A stretch of DNA of 48,663 nt, taken from positions 1 to 48,663 of the forward strand of contig JALWKK010000062.1 of assembly GCA_027081505.1 (NCBI GenBank), given 5' to 3'. This document shows, piece after piece, positions 8,572 to 17,384 of the stretch. How positions within the stretch are numbered: the stretch's first letter is position 1; each line of letters starts with the position of its first letter. The translations under genes were made by a program, and so were the position numbers. The notes beneath the pieces are model-generated. The model made no database searches. It saw only the letters and a program-made list of their open reading frames with translations, and had not been told where the DNA came from. This stretch comes from Flavobacteriaceae bacterium (GTDB taxonomy: Bacteria; Bacteroidota; Bacteroidia; Flavobacteriales; Flavobacteriaceae).

Positions 8572-8608
8572 CGAAAAACAACAACCATCAACCGGAAATT
8601 AATTAACT

Positions 8609-8980
8609 ATGATAAAACAAATTTTATTGGTTTTTTTAGGAGGAGGAGCAGGAAGCAGTTTACGTTTTATTATTGGTAAATACCTAAATGACGCACACGC
8701 CGGAATCCCTTACGGAACGTTTCTAGCCAACATTCTTGGTAGTTTACTAATAGGAATTGTATTAGGTCTTGCGTTAAAACAAGAAACGCTATCTTACAAC
8801 ATGGTACTTTTAATAGGAGTTGGATTTTGCGGTGGTTTTACTACGTTTTCTTCGTTTGCTTACGAGAATCATTTGTTTTTGCAAGATAGTAACTTTTTAC
8901 TGTTTGCGCTGTACACAATTTTAACGTTTATTATTGGATTTTCGGCAGTATTTTTCGGAATGTGGGTAGTGAGTAAATAA
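8609..8980 (+). CDS. crcB: CrcB/Fluc fluoride ion channel
   Basis: A 123-residue protein with four membrane helices. It carries the family signature GFCGGFTTFSSF (about residues 73-84), which contains the pore-lining phenylalanines and the central sodium site, plus the N-terminal GGGAGSSLRF and the helix-2 asparagine (FLANILGSLL). Dual-topology Fluc dimers expel fluoride from the cytoplasm. The length is typical. It follows the SRPBCC gene by 37 bp and may share its mRNA. No fluoride-riboswitch signature was recognised upstream. Confidence 0.95.
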   Translation: MIKQILLVFLGGGAGSSLRFIIGKYLNDAHAGIPYGTFLANILGSLLIGIVLGLALKQETLSYNMVLLIGVGFCGGFTTFSSFAYENHLFLQDSNFLLFALYTILTFIIGFSAVFFGMWVVSK

Positions 8981-9076
8981 TATTTACAACAGATAAATCA
9001 AATTCTTGAACAGTTACCTACCTAACGTCATAAAACAATATTATACCAAAAGGAAAGGGCATTTTACAAACGATAT

Positions 9077-9517
9077 TTAAACACTTTTAACCGGGGCATT
9101 ATCTACCACTTGAGAAAGGATGATTTGTGTTTTGGTTTCACCATAAGTTATAAGTTGATCAATAAATTTTTCAAGATGTTTGTGGTCGCGTAAAACCACC
9201 TCCATTACGATATTTTCATCTCCTGTAATTCGGTAACAATTTAGGACTTCTTGATATGTTTTTACCTTAGATAAAAAAGGTTTAAGTTTCCCCATAAAAG
9301 CCCGTAAGGTAATAATTGCTTTTAACTGATATCCCACTTCATAAGGAGAAACATGAGCAATGTATTTTGAAATCACACCCCAATCTTCCATCTTTTTTAT
9401 TCGCTCGGAAACAGCCGGAGAAGTAATTCCTACTTGCTTGGCAATGGCAACGTTGGATTGTCGTGCATTTTTTTGAATACATTGTAATATTTTCCAATTA
9501 ATTGCGTCTAATTTCAT
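9077..9517 (-). CDS. Lrp/AsnC-family transcription regulator
   Basis: A 146-residue regulator starting MKLDAINWKILQCIQKNARQ (ATG 9517; a TTG three codons upstream is less likely). The N-terminal winged helix-turn-helix contains VAIAKQVGITSPAVSERIKKM. The C-terminal RAM domain (about 65-140) shows CYRITGDENIVMEVVLRD, the usual effector-binding and oligomer region. Such proteins sense amino acids or other small metabolites. It is divergent from the small helical gene at 9648, the most obvious candidate target. The ligand is unknown. Confidence 0.93.
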   Translation of the reverse strand: MKLDAINWKILQCIQKNARQSNVAIAKQVGITSPAVSERIKKMEDWGVISKYIAHVSPYEVGYQLKAIITLRAFMGKLKPFLSKVKTYQEVLNCYRITGDENIVMEVVLRDHKHLEKFIDQLITYGETKTQIILSQVVDNAPVKSV

Positions 9518-9579
9518 AATTAACAAAAATAAAAGATTTTATTTAAAAAATAAAGTAAAATTAATTTTATATTTAAAAA

Positions 9580-9587
9580 CAAAAGTA
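9580..9587 (-). promoter_or_regulatory. -7 box (TACTTTTG) for the Lrp-type regulator
   Basis: TACTTTTG on the minus strand fits TAnnTTTG and lies 62 bases before ATG 9517. The intervening DNA is almost pure A/T. It sits back-to-back with the plus-strand promoter of the divergent gene, so both promoters fall within about 35 bp and one bound regulator could cover both. Confidence 0.4.
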
Positions 9588-9614
9588 TTGAATTTTCAAA
9601 TCGCTGTATCTTTG
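9588..9614 (+). promoter_or_regulatory. Promoter of the helical protein gene (TTG ... TATCTTTG)
   Basis: TATCTTTG at 9607-9614 is an exact TAnnTTTG box. TTG at 9588-9590 stands 16 bases upstream, one base short of the usual spacing range. Predicted transcription would begin near 9620, giving a leader of roughly 28 bases before ATG 9648. Confidence 0.5.
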
Positions 9615-9647
9615 GAATGTACTAACTTACTGGTATATTGCATTGTT

Positions 9648-10043
9648 ATGAAATTAAAGAAAGATTTAAATCATTCGGGTTCTACTTTTTACGAAAAAGC
9701 ACAGGATATTTTTACCCTTTCGCAACGTATTTCCACTGTTTTAGTTGAAGATATGGCTCCATTAGACGCGTCCGGACAAGAGGACCCAAACATATATTTT
9801 ACCGGAGATATTGTACAACAATCGGTTTCATTGGCTCCCGAAATTTTAAACGCCGAAAGCAAACCGTTTTTTGAAGAAAAACACAAACATATTAAATTGC
9901 TTTCGCAACTTACTCATTTATTAGATAAAAATTGTGAACGACTGGAAAAAGTCAATAGCAATGGCAAAGATTTTTTGCCGCTTTTACGAAAAGAACTTCT
10001 TAAATTTAAAAAGTTGCAACGAGCTTGGATGCTTACATTGTAA
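9648..10043 (+). CDS. Small helical protein of unknown function
   Basis: A 131-residue soluble protein from ATG 9648, starting MKLKKDLNHSGSTFYEKA. The frame stays open upstream to 9588, but those codons overlap the predicted promoter, so ATG 9648 is chosen. Predicted structure is largely helical: residues 12-30, 55-68, 75-98 and 105-128, with a lysine-rich end (LLRKELLKFKKLQRAW). I recognise no named family or catalytic motif. It is divergent from the Lrp-type regulator and ends 6 bp from the convergent SDR-DoxX gene. Confidence 0.6.
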   Translation: MKLKKDLNHSGSTFYEKAQDIFTLSQRISTVLVEDMAPLDASGQEDPNIYFTGDIVQQSVSLAPEILNAESKPFFEEKHKHIKLLSQLTHLLDKNCERLEKVNSNGKDFLPLLRKELLKFKKLQRAWMLTL

Positions 10044-10049
10044 AGTAAG

Positions 10050-11222
10050 TTATTCACTTTTAGTGTAAACATAATAACTCAATGCCAATAGTGGGATATT
10101 TTTGGTCAACACGCCAAATGGATGCAACCAATAATGAGGTGCAAAAAAACTGAGTATCGCCATATAAACAAGTATTGTAAGCACTTGTAAAATAATAATT
10201 TTCTTTCGATATTTTTTCAATAGAATTAAAACCCCTAAGAGTAAATCCCAGAAACTTCCCAACACTATAAAAAGATAAGCAACACGTTTTGAAGATCCTA
10301 TTTCTTCCATAATTTTAAAACTTTCGTCCCAAGAAAACAAAGAAACCAATCCGGAGACTACCCAAATAAAACTTAGCGCATAAAGTGCAATTATTTTAGG
10401 AAGCTCCTCTCCTTTTTCTAAAGAACTCGGTGTTATACTTTTGCTTACTTCAGGAAATGTAGGTTCATAATTTGTTGCCGAAATTGTATTAAATAACACA
10501 AATGTATTTTTATTAAATATACCGACAGAAAACTTAGGAAAAACAAAAAATAGCGTATCAAATAGACATTTTGGTAGCGTTATAAACCTTGCTTTTTTTC
10601 CTTTTATGGAAGAAAAAATAGTTTTTAATGACTCTGGTTTTGAGAGGGCATAAATTTTTGCCGGATAAGAATCAAATCTTGCTACAACATTATCGACCAA
10701 CAAACTCAACTGATTAATATGTATAAAAGGTAGTGTTTTATTACTAAGCAAAGGAATTATAGGAAGCTGTGACAGTTCTTTAAAAAAACGAGTACTCTTT
10801 CCTTTTTTTCCTATTACAATACCCGGATAAATCACTTTTGCTTTATCATAGTTTAACAAAAAATTATCTGTAATCTTCTTTGAAGAAAGAAAAGGTGTGG
10901 GAGGGTTATCTATATCAGCTCCAATTGCAGAAATATGAATTACTCCAATACCTTTTTGCTTGCATTTTTTATAGAGTAAGAGAGGTGCTGTAGATTGAAC
11001 GGTTTTAAAATCTCCTTCTATAATCCCTATAGTATTAATAACCAACGATACTTCTTCAAGTATAGAATCCCAATTTATAGGCTTTAAAAAATCTACTTTT
11101 ACCCAAAAAGGATATCCGTCTATCGGGCTTCGGCTTCCTACCAAAACATGATGATTAACAACTAATGTATTAAAAAGAGCATTTCCAATAAATCCCGTAC
11201 CTCCTAATAAAAGTATTTTCAT
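10050..11222 (-). CDS. SDR-type NAD(P)-binding protein fused to a DoxX-like membrane domain
   Basis: A 390-residue two-part protein. Residues 1-230 are an atypical short-chain dehydrogenase/epimerase-like Rossmann domain, with KILLLGGTGFIGNALFNTL as the dinucleotide-binding loop (GGTGFIG) and an NTIGIIEG strand; the catalytic YxxxK is not clearly present. Residues 275-390 have four hydrophobic helices (IIALYALSFIWVVSGLVSLF, YLFIVLGSFWDLLLGVLILL, IIILQVLTILVYMAILSFF, ending ALSYYVY) resembling DoxX-like proteins. The following gene is a DUF2269 protein, and such pairs recur in bacteria, suggesting joint work on a membrane redox or quinone-related step. The exact substrate is unknown. Confidence 0.85.
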   Translation of the reverse strand: MKILLLGGTGFIGNALFNTLVVNHHVLVGSRSPIDGYPFWVKVDFLKPINWDSILEEVSLVINTIGIIEGDFKTVQSTAPLLLYKKCKQKGIGVIHISAIGADIDNPPTPFLSSKKITDNFLLNYDKAKVIYPGIVIGKKGKSTRFFKELSQLPIIPLLSNKTLPFIHINQLSLLVDNVVARFDSYPAKIYALSKPESLKTIFSSIKGKKARFITLPKCLFDTLFFVFPKFSVGIFNKNTFVLFNTISATNYEPTFPEVSKSITPSSLEKGEELPKIIALYALSFIWVVSGLVSLFSWDESFKIMEEIGSSKRVAYLFIVLGSFWDLLLGVLILLKKYRKKIIILQVLTILVYMAILSFFAPHYWLHPFGVLTKNIPLLALSYYVYTKSE

Positions 11223-11277
11223 CCGATTAAAATTTACAACTATTTGATTTGAAAAAGAAATTTATATTCATTTCCTA

Positions 11278-11730
11278 TTAAACAAAAGTTTTATAAACCA
11301 TTAAATAATATAAAAAAATTGCACCTAAAAAGGATGGTATTCCAAGATAAAACCATACACGCATCAAGCGATGAAATGCTTTGGGAAATTTATTTTTATT
11401 ACTAATTAGTTTTTTTAATTTAATTTGAATAAAAGCTGCTCGAATCCATAATACAAATACAACCAAACTAACCGACAATACAATCCAAAACCAATTGGAA
11501 TAGGTAAGTCCCAACCTATTTGAAAGAAGAATTCCGGTTATGAGTTGAATAATCACCGAAGGTGTTGTAAAAATCATATCGGCTATTATTACTGTATTAA
11601 GTACATCTTTTACTGTAGAAAATTGAGATTTTTTGTAATGAAAATAAAGATAGAATGCACTACCAAAGCCTGTACCAATCATAAGTGTTGCGCTTAAAAT
11701 GTGTATTAGTTTTAGCAATTGATAGCTCAT
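11278..11730 (-). CDS. DUF2269-family integral membrane protein
   Basis: A 150-residue protein with four membrane helices and an early histidine in YQLLKLIHILSATLMIGTGF, the typical start of DUF2269 proteins. Later comes FHRLMRVWFYLGIPSFLGAI with another conserved H/R pair. The His residues in the helices resemble haem or metal-binding membrane proteins, but this is unproven. It lies 55 bp upstream of the SDR-DoxX gene on the same strand, so co-transcription is likely. Confidence 0.85.
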   Translation of the reverse strand: MSYQLLKLIHILSATLMIGTGFGSAFYLYFHYKKSQFSTVKDVLNTVIIADMIFTTPSVIIQLITGILLSNRLGLTYSNWFWIVLSVSLVVFVLWIRAAFIQIKLKKLISNKNKFPKAFHRLMRVWFYLGIPSFLGAIFLYYLMVYKTFV

Positions 11731-11809
11731 AAAGCAAAGAAATTAATACTTACAAGATAGTGCTTTTTGTATTTCTGTAAATGACCGATTGTACTGTTTG
11801 TATTGCATA

Positions 11810-12622
11810 TTATTGAATTTTTAGTTTCTGTCCGATAGAAATTGTATTATCCGGCAAATTATTAATTCGTTTTAATTCATCTACGCTAATATTATACCGT
11901 TTTGAAATACTATAAAGAGTATCCCCTTTCTTTACAGTATAGGTCTTTGAAGCCTTGTTTTCTTGGTTTTGTATATATTTTTCACCCAATACCTGCTTGT
12001 CGTATTTATACAGCTTATATCTTTCAATGATAGAAATAAGTTTTTGAGGATATTTGGGGTCTGTGGCATAACCGGCTTTACGCAATCCTTTTGCCCACCC
12101 TTTGTAATCGCTTTTATTTAAATTAAAAAGATTTTTATACCTGCTTCTATTGGCTAAAAATAAAGAGTGGTCTTTAAACGAATTTCGAGGATCTTTGTAT
12201 TTTCTAAAACATTCTTGTCGTTTATCATCATCATGATAAACACGTTCACCTTTCCATCCTGTGTGGCATTTAATTCCAAAATGATTATTTGATTTTAGGG
12301 TTAGTTTTCCTCTTCCTGCTCCACTTTCTAAAATTCCTTGTGCCAAAGTAATACTGGCAGGAATGCCAAAATCTACCATTTCTTGCATGGCAATATTCTT
12401 ATAATTAGTAATATAATTTGTTACTATTTCTTGGTATGAAGCATTTTTTGGAGGTTTTGTAGGAGTAAAAACAGTTTCTTTCTCTTCTTTAGGTAAGTTA
12501 TTTTTAGAAACAACCTCAATCTGTTTTTTTTGTTTTTTAGAAGTTGTTACACGTTTTTTCGATTTACAATTTACAAGTAACAAAGCAATAAGAGTGTAAA
12601 TTAAAATAGTTTTTAATCGCAT
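11810..12622 (-). CDS. Lipoprotein N-acetylglucosaminidase with LysM domain
   Basis: A 270-residue cell-wall hydrolase. The start [19 protein letters not shown] gives a lipobox cysteine at 19; a GTG at 12631 overlapping the stop of the upstream gene would add three residues. The glucosaminidase domain (about 65-195) begins at the [13 protein letters not shown] helix and carries the catalytic-glutamate motif [11 protein letters not shown], then [10 protein letters not shown] and the [11 protein letters not shown] segment typical of the FlgJ/AcmA fold. A C-terminal LysM (about 224-269: [18 protein letters not shown]) binds peptidoglycan. Role: trimming glycan strands from the periplasmic side. 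It follows the PLP enzyme gene closely and is probably co-transcribed. Confidence 0.92.
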   Translation of the reverse strand: MRLKTILIYTLIALLLVNCKSKKRVTTSKKQKKQIEVVSKNNLPKEEKETVFTPTKPPKNASYQEIVTNYITNYKNIAMQEMVDFGIPASITLAQGILESGAGRGKLTLKSNNHFGIKCHTGWKGERVYHDDDKRQECFRKYKDPRNSFKDHSLFLANRSRYKNLFNLNKSDYKGWAKGLRKAGYATDPKYPQKLISIIERYKLYKYDKQVLGEKYIQNQENKASKTYTVKKGDTLYSISKRYNISVDELKRINNLPDNTISIGQKLKIQ

Positions 12623-12627
12623 AGTGC

Positions 12628-13551
12628 TCACATTATTAAAGGTATATGAGGATTATTCATTTTAGTAATTTTTTGGTTCATGCCGGTAATTCCTTGTAAA
12701 CCTCCCGTATGAACGGCTAAAATACAACTATTTTCGGGTATTTTTCCTGTTTTTAACATATCTGAAATTCCAAACATCATTTTTCCTGTATAAATAGGAT
12801 CTAAAGGTATTTGGGTTTCATCTTTAAATTTATTTATAAAATGAATAAGATGTGCATTTATTTTGGCATAACCACCAAAACAATATGTATCTGTAATAAA
12901 AAAATTACTTTTTGAAGTATATTTTTTTACTTCTTCAGTTTGAAACGTTCCTTTTAAAGCGGAAAATCCTATTATTGTTTGCTTAGCTCCAGACGATTTT
13001 ACCAATCCGGATAGCGTTCCTCCGGTACCAACGGCTGTACACACATAGTTAAACTGCTTATCTTCGTTAGTAAGTATTTCTTCACATCCCTTAACAGCCA
13101 AGTAGTTTGTTCCGCCTTCCGGGAGCAAATAGAAATCGCCATATAGTTGTTTTAGTTCAGCAATAAAACTTTCAGAATATTTATTTCTATACAACTCTCT
13201 ATCAACAAAATAAAACTGCATACCACAATCTTGTGCAAATTTTAAAGTTGGATTTAATCGTTTCTTTTTTAATTCCTCACCTCGAATTACTCCAATGGTT
13301 TTAAAACCATACTCTTTACCGGCATAAGCAGTTGCGGCAATATGATTGGAATATGCACCTCCAAAAGTGAGCAATGTCTTTTTTTGTTGAGAAACCGCTT
13401 CAACAAGATTGTATTTTAATTTTCTATATTTATTACCTGAAATAAACGGATGTAATAAATCTTCTCTTTTAAGAAAAATCCTACAATTGTATTGTTTCAA
13501 TTCAAAATTTTTCCACTCTTGATAAACAGATTTTTCTTTATTTATTCCCAT
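12628..13551 (-). CDS. PLP-dependent 1-aminocyclopropane-1-carboxylate deaminase/D-cysteine desulfhydrase-like enzyme
   Basis: A 307-residue fold-type II PLP enzyme from ATG 13551 (the frame is open to 13641, but [11 protein letters not shown] is the sensible start). It shows [20 protein letters not shown], with the Schiff-base lysine expected in GNKxRKL (K41), then [14 protein letters not shown] and the phosphate loop [13 protein letters not shown]. Members deaminate ACC or desulphydrate D-cysteine, and sequence alone does not decide which. It is shorter than classical ACC deaminases (about 340). Its stop codon overlaps a possible GTG start of the glucosaminidase gene. Confidence 0.88.
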   Translation of the reverse strand: MGINKEKSVYQEWKNFELKQYNCRIFLKREDLLHPFISGNKYRKLKYNLVEAVSQQKKTLLTFGGAYSNHIAATAYAGKEYGFKTIGVIRGEELKKKRLNPTLKFAQDCGMQFYFVDRELYRNKYSESFIAELKQLYGDFYLLPEGGTNYLAVKGCEEILTNEDKQFNYVCTAVGTGGTLSGLVKSSGAKQTIIGFSALKGTFQTEEVKKYTSKSNFFITDTYCFGGYAKINAHLIHFINKFKDETQIPLDPIYTGKMMFGISDMLKTGKIPENSCILAVHTGGLQGITGMNQKITKMNNPHIPLIM

Positions 13552-13727
13552 TATAAAAATTTTAAGGTAAGGTAACAAAATTAAGCATTTATCGGTAATT
13601 TCAGTATGCAAAAACAAGTAAGAAAAATACGAATAAATCAAAAGTTGTGCATTTCATCGTATTTTTTTGCATTTCATAGATTTTTTTCATACTATTGTTT
13701 TCATTTTAACGCTTAAACCCCAAATCT

Positions 13728-15974
13728 ATGAAAACAACATTACTCCAAAAATTTATGATGATTCTATTTGTTTTTGCTTCTTCAATTTCGAAAGCGCAAG
13801 TAGGAATCAACACGACAACTCCAGCAGGTGGGTCAATTCTTGATGTTACCGGAACCGACAAAGGTATTTTGGTTCCCAGAGTAAACATAGTCGATTTAAA
13901 CACAATAGCACCGGTTACCGGAGGTACAACCGAAAGTTTATTGGTTTATAATACAAATACTACTACCGGTAAGGGTTTTTATTACTGGGATAGCACAAGA
14001 TGGGTTCCAATTGGTACAGACAATGATGACTGGAACATATTGGGAAACACCGCAACCGACGAGGATGTTAATTTTATCGGAACCACCGATGGGCAAGGTC
14101 TTACTGTAAGAACCAATAATACACAACGTTTCAGATTTAATACAAACAATCAAATTTTGGCTATGAGTAACGGTACTGCAGCAGCTCCTTCTTATTCGTG
14201 GAGCAATGATACCACGATGGGTTTTTACAGATCAGGAACAAGCCAAATGGATATGGTGATTAACGGTGTCTCTTTTTATAATGCCAATGCCAATATCGCT
14301 CCGTCAGAAAACGAATGGACTTTTAATCCGGGTGGATTAGATTCAAATCTACGAGTAGAAACCGATAATAATGCCAATGCTCTTTTTGTAGATGGTGCCA
14401 ATGACAATGTAGGTTTGGGAACCAATGCTCCTAACCTAAGTGCCCAGATGGAAATGGCAGACATTAATAAAGGACTTCTCATTAATAGAGTTGCTCTTAC
14501 CGCAACCAACGTAGCCGCACCAATTTCCTCACCGGCAACCGGACTTTTGATTTACAATACGGCAACTGCAAGCTCGGGAGCTACTCAAGTGTTTCCCGGT
14601 TTTTACTATTGGGACGGAAGCGTATGGGTTGCTATGGGTGGCACCAACGGAAGAGATTGGTCATTGGAAGGAAATGCAGGAACCAATCCGGCTACAAACT
14701 TTTTAGGTACTACAGACGATACAGACTTTGTCTTAAGAACCAACAACACAGAACGAATGCGATTTGCTAATACAGGAGTAGCAGGTATTGGAGCAGTGCC
14801 TTATTCAAATGTTGCTTTACGAGTTAGTAACAGTGCACAACCTTTTGGTGTAATTGGTGAAACAAACAGTAGCGGAGCCTCAATATATGGAATTCAAGCC
14901 GGTCCTGGTTTTGGCTTGAGAGGCGATAGTTACGGTACCGGTTATGCAATTTACGGAGAAAACGCCGGAACCGGCATAGGTATTGTTGGTTTTGCAGCAA
15001 GTTCTCACGGAATTTACGGTACAACTGCATACACCGGCGGTCCTTTTTTAACAGCAGGAACAGTAGGTTGGGGTTATGGAGATAATAATGCAAACGGAAT
15101 GTTAGCCGTAACGGATAAAGTTCCTACAGCTACATCAAACGTGGGCATTAGGGCTGTCTCAGGAAGCACAACATCTATTTCTCCATCAGAAATTTTGAAT
15201 ATCGGAGTTAACTCAAATGCCACAAACTTAGCCTTATATGCTCTTTCTGAAGGTCCTATTACGTCTGTTGGTGATATTGAAGCTGCTCTGTTTCAGTCAA
15301 ATTATACGGGTAATTCAAATACAGCAGATGCACGGGATCCTTTTGCTCAACTTGCCGGATATGCCGCAAACGGCGTTACGCCTTTAGGTACGGCAAACAC
15401 CTACTACGGAGCCTATCTTTACAGCGGTGGAGTATCCTCAAACGCATCGTATGCCTATGCCGGAGCTAGACATGACGGTGTAAATTATAAGATAATAGGA
15501 AACGGAGCCGTTTCAACTATTGTTGACGGTGTAAACAATAGTGATACAAAAAAAGTAATGTTTGCTCCCGAAGCACCTGAAGTATTATTTGAAGACTACG
15601 GAAGCGGTCAATTAAACAACGGAACAGCTACCATAAACATAGATCCTATTTTTTCTAAAAATATTATTGTAAATAGCGAACATCCTTTACGAGTATTTAT
15701 TCAACTTGAAGGTGATTGTAACGGCGTTTATGTTACCAACAAATCTGCAACGGGATTTACCGTAAAAGAATTGCAAAACGGCAACTCTAACATTTCTTTT
15801 TCTTGGCACATTGTAGCCAATCGCAAAAACGAAACTACCAGTGACGGCGTTACTGCGTATGAGAATTTACGTTTCCCTGATGCGCCAAGTGTAATTCTAC
15901 CCAAAGAAAATGTTGTAACAAAAATAAAAGAAGAAAAAACAAAAAAAACTGAAAGGTTTGTAGATAAAAAGTAA
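13728..15974 (+). CDS. Large secreted repeat protein of tail-fibre/adhesin style (first of a tandem pair)
   Basis: A 748-residue protein with a signal peptide ending SISKAQ-VGINTTTPAG. Module 1 (about 24-95: ILDVTGTDKGILVPRV ... LLVYNT ... GFYYWD) is repeated around 240-310 (MADINKGLLINRV ... LLIYNT ... GFYYWDGSVW). A second motif, DW-x-L-x-GN ... NF(I/L)GTTD ... RTNNT(E/Q)R, follows each copy. The middle (around 380-500) is Gly/Tyr-rich with YGI, YGE and VG steps, like beta-helical or fibre repeats. The C-terminal 150 residues (LFEDYGSGQLNNGTATINID ... NKSATGFTVKEL) are shared with the next gene. No type IX sorting domain is seen at the end. Role is probably cell surface; the partner is unknown. 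Confidence 0.8.
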   Translation: MKTTLLQKFMMILFVFASSISKAQVGINTTTPAGGSILDVTGTDKGILVPRVNIVDLNTIAPVTGGTTESLLVYNTNTTTGKGFYYWDSTRWVPIGTDNDDWNILGNTATDEDVNFIGTTDGQGLTVRTNNTQRFRFNTNNQILAMSNGTAAAPSYSWSNDTTMGFYRSGTSQMDMVINGVSFYNANANIAPSENEWTFNPGGLDSNLRVETDNNANALFVDGANDNVGLGTNAPNLSAQMEMADINKGLLINRVALTATNVAAPISSPATGLLIYNTATASSGATQVFPGFYYWDGSVWVAMGGTNGRDWSLEGNAGTNPATNFLGTTDDTDFVLRTNNTERMRFANTGVAGIGAVPYSNVALRVSNSAQPFGVIGETNSSGASIYGIQAGPGFGLRGDSYGTGYAIYGENAGTGIGIVGFAASSHGIYGTTAYTGGPFLTAGTVGWGYGDNNANGMLAVTDKVPTATSNVGIRAVSGSTTSISPSEILNIGVNSNATNLALYALSEGPITSVGDIEAALFQSNYTGNSNTADARDPFAQLAGYAANGVTPLGTANTYYGAYLYSGGVSSNASYAYAGARHDGVNYKIIGNGAVSTIVDGVNNSDTKKVMFAPEAPEVLFEDYGSGQLNNGTATINIDPIFSKNIIVNSEHPLRVFIQLEGDCNGVYVTNKSATGFTVKELQNGNSNISFSWHIVANRKNETTSDGVTAYENLRFPDAPSVILPKENVVTKIKEEKTKKTERFVDKK

Positions 15975-16004
15975 AAACCACATTTTATCTGTAAGGATTT
16001 TCTT

Positions 16005-16043
16005 AAAAAGACGTTGTTAATTTATATTTCATCGTCTTTTTTT
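16005..16043 (+). terminator. Intrinsic terminator after the first repeat protein
   Basis: AAAAAGACG (16005-16013) pairs with CGTCTTTTT (16033-16041), and the T-run continues through 16043. The hairpin lies between the tandem paralogues and suggests that each has its own promoter. Confidence 0.7.
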
Positions 16044-16097
16044 GTTTTTTATGTATTTTTTTATAAATTTAGCTACGAAAATTTTAATTCTTGGGTT

Positions 16098-17384
16098 ATG
16101 AAAAAAAAATACATTCTTTTAAGGTCTTGTCTTATCCTAATATTTGCACTTTCAGTTTCTAATATCAAGGCGCAAGTAGGGATAAACACAACGACACCGG
16201 CAGGAGGAGCAATTCTTGATGTTGAAAGTACAGATAAAGGAATTTTAATTCCTCGTGTTGATATTACAGATTTAAACACCATTGCACCTATCACGGGAGG
16301 CTCTACTCAAAGTTTATTGGTTTATAATACCAATGCAACTACCGGTGTTGGTTTTTATTACTGGAACGGAAGCCGGTGGGTAGGTATAGACGGAGAGCGT
16401 GACTGGAAATTATCGGGTAATTCCGGCACCAATCCGGCTACCAACTTCTTAGGTACTACAGACAATGTAGATCTTAGATTTAGAACCAACAATACCGAGC
16501 GTATGTACATCGTAAACGACGGCAGAGTTTCGGTAAACGGTGCGCCTTTATTTATAAATGACAGATTTTCGGTGTTTGGAGCTTCCGGTGATTATGTTAT
16601 AAATGGATATGCTACCGGTGCAGGAATTGGTGTCTATGGAGATTCGCCTGACGAAAAAGGAATACAAGGTGTATCGCTTAACTCAGATGGTGGCTTGGGT
16701 GCATCATTTACAAGCACCAGAACCGGGTTTGCAGGTTCAAACGATGTGGGTGACGGGTTTTACACAACTAATGCAGATGGCTCGGGGATTGCAGCCGAAG
16801 GATTTCATTTAGGTGTTTTTGGTATCGCCAATGATGCTTCTGATAGTGCATACGGAGGCTATTTTGAAAATGACGGTAGTTATGCTTATATCGGAGGCTG
16901 GGAATTTTGGGGTGGCTGGACAAGCTACAAAATACTTGGCACAGGAACCGTTAGTACTATTGTAAAAGGTTTAAACAACGAACCACTTACTATGGCTTGC
17001 CCCGAAGCTCCAGAAATTTTGTTTCAAGACTTTGGCACAGGACAACTGGTAAACGGTTATGCAAAAATTAATATAGATCCGGTTTTTAGCAAAAACATTG
17101 TTGTTAACCAGGAACATCCGTTAAAAGTCTTTATTCAGTTAGAAGGAAACTGCAATGGCGTATATGTAACAAATAAATCCGCTACAAGTTTTGAGGTATT
17201 TGAATTACAAAACGGTACTTCAAACGTTCCTTTTTCTTGGTTTATAACAGCAACCCGAGCAGATGAAGAATTTACAACCAAAGATGGCAACAAAAAAGTG
17301 TCTAACAACGGATGGCGTTTTGCTCCCGCACCACTTCCTTTAATCAAAAAGCAAAACGCAACAAATATTAAAAGAAAAAACTAA
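16098..17384 (+). CDS. Secreted repeat protein, shorter paralogue of the preceding gene
   Basis: A 428-residue protein from ATG 16098 (upstream in-frame codons overlap the terminator of the previous gene). The signal peptide ends SNIKAQ-VGINTTTPAG. It carries one N-terminal module (LDVESTDKGILIPRV, LLVYNT, GFYYWNGSRW, DWKLSGNSGTNPATNFLGTTD), a short variable middle (VYGDSPDEKGIQGVSLNS, YGGYFENDGSYAYIGGW) and the same C-terminal domain (LFQDFGTGQLVNGYAKINID, FIQLEGNCNGVYVTNKSAT). It differs from the first copy by lacking the second module and most of the middle. A tandem duplication followed by loss or gain of the middle is the simplest history. Surface function is unknown. Confidence 0.8.
   Translation: MKKKYILLRSCLILIFALSVSNIKAQVGINTTTPAGGAILDVESTDKGILIPRVDITDLNTIAPITGGSTQSLLVYNTNATTGVGFYYWNGSRWVGIDGERDWKLSGNSGTNPATNFLGTTDNVDLRFRTNNTERMYIVNDGRVSVNGAPLFINDRFSVFGASGDYVINGYATGAGIGVYGDSPDEKGIQGVSLNSDGGLGASFTSTRTGFAGSNDVGDGFYTTNADGSGIAAEGFHLGVFGIANDASDSAYGGYFENDGSYAYIGGWEFWGGWTSYKILGTGTVSTIVKGLNNEPLTMACPEAPEILFQDFGTGQLVNGYAKINIDPVFSKNIVVNQEHPLKVFIQLEGNCNGVYVTNKSATSFEVFELQNGTSNVPFSWFITATRADEEFTTKDGNKKVSNNGWRFAPAPLPLIKKQNATNIKRKN

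Noticed and set aside
8572-8608. Fluoride riboswitch before crcB
   Set aside because: The 37-bp spacer is too short and lacks the GGNGAUGG-type conserved bases.
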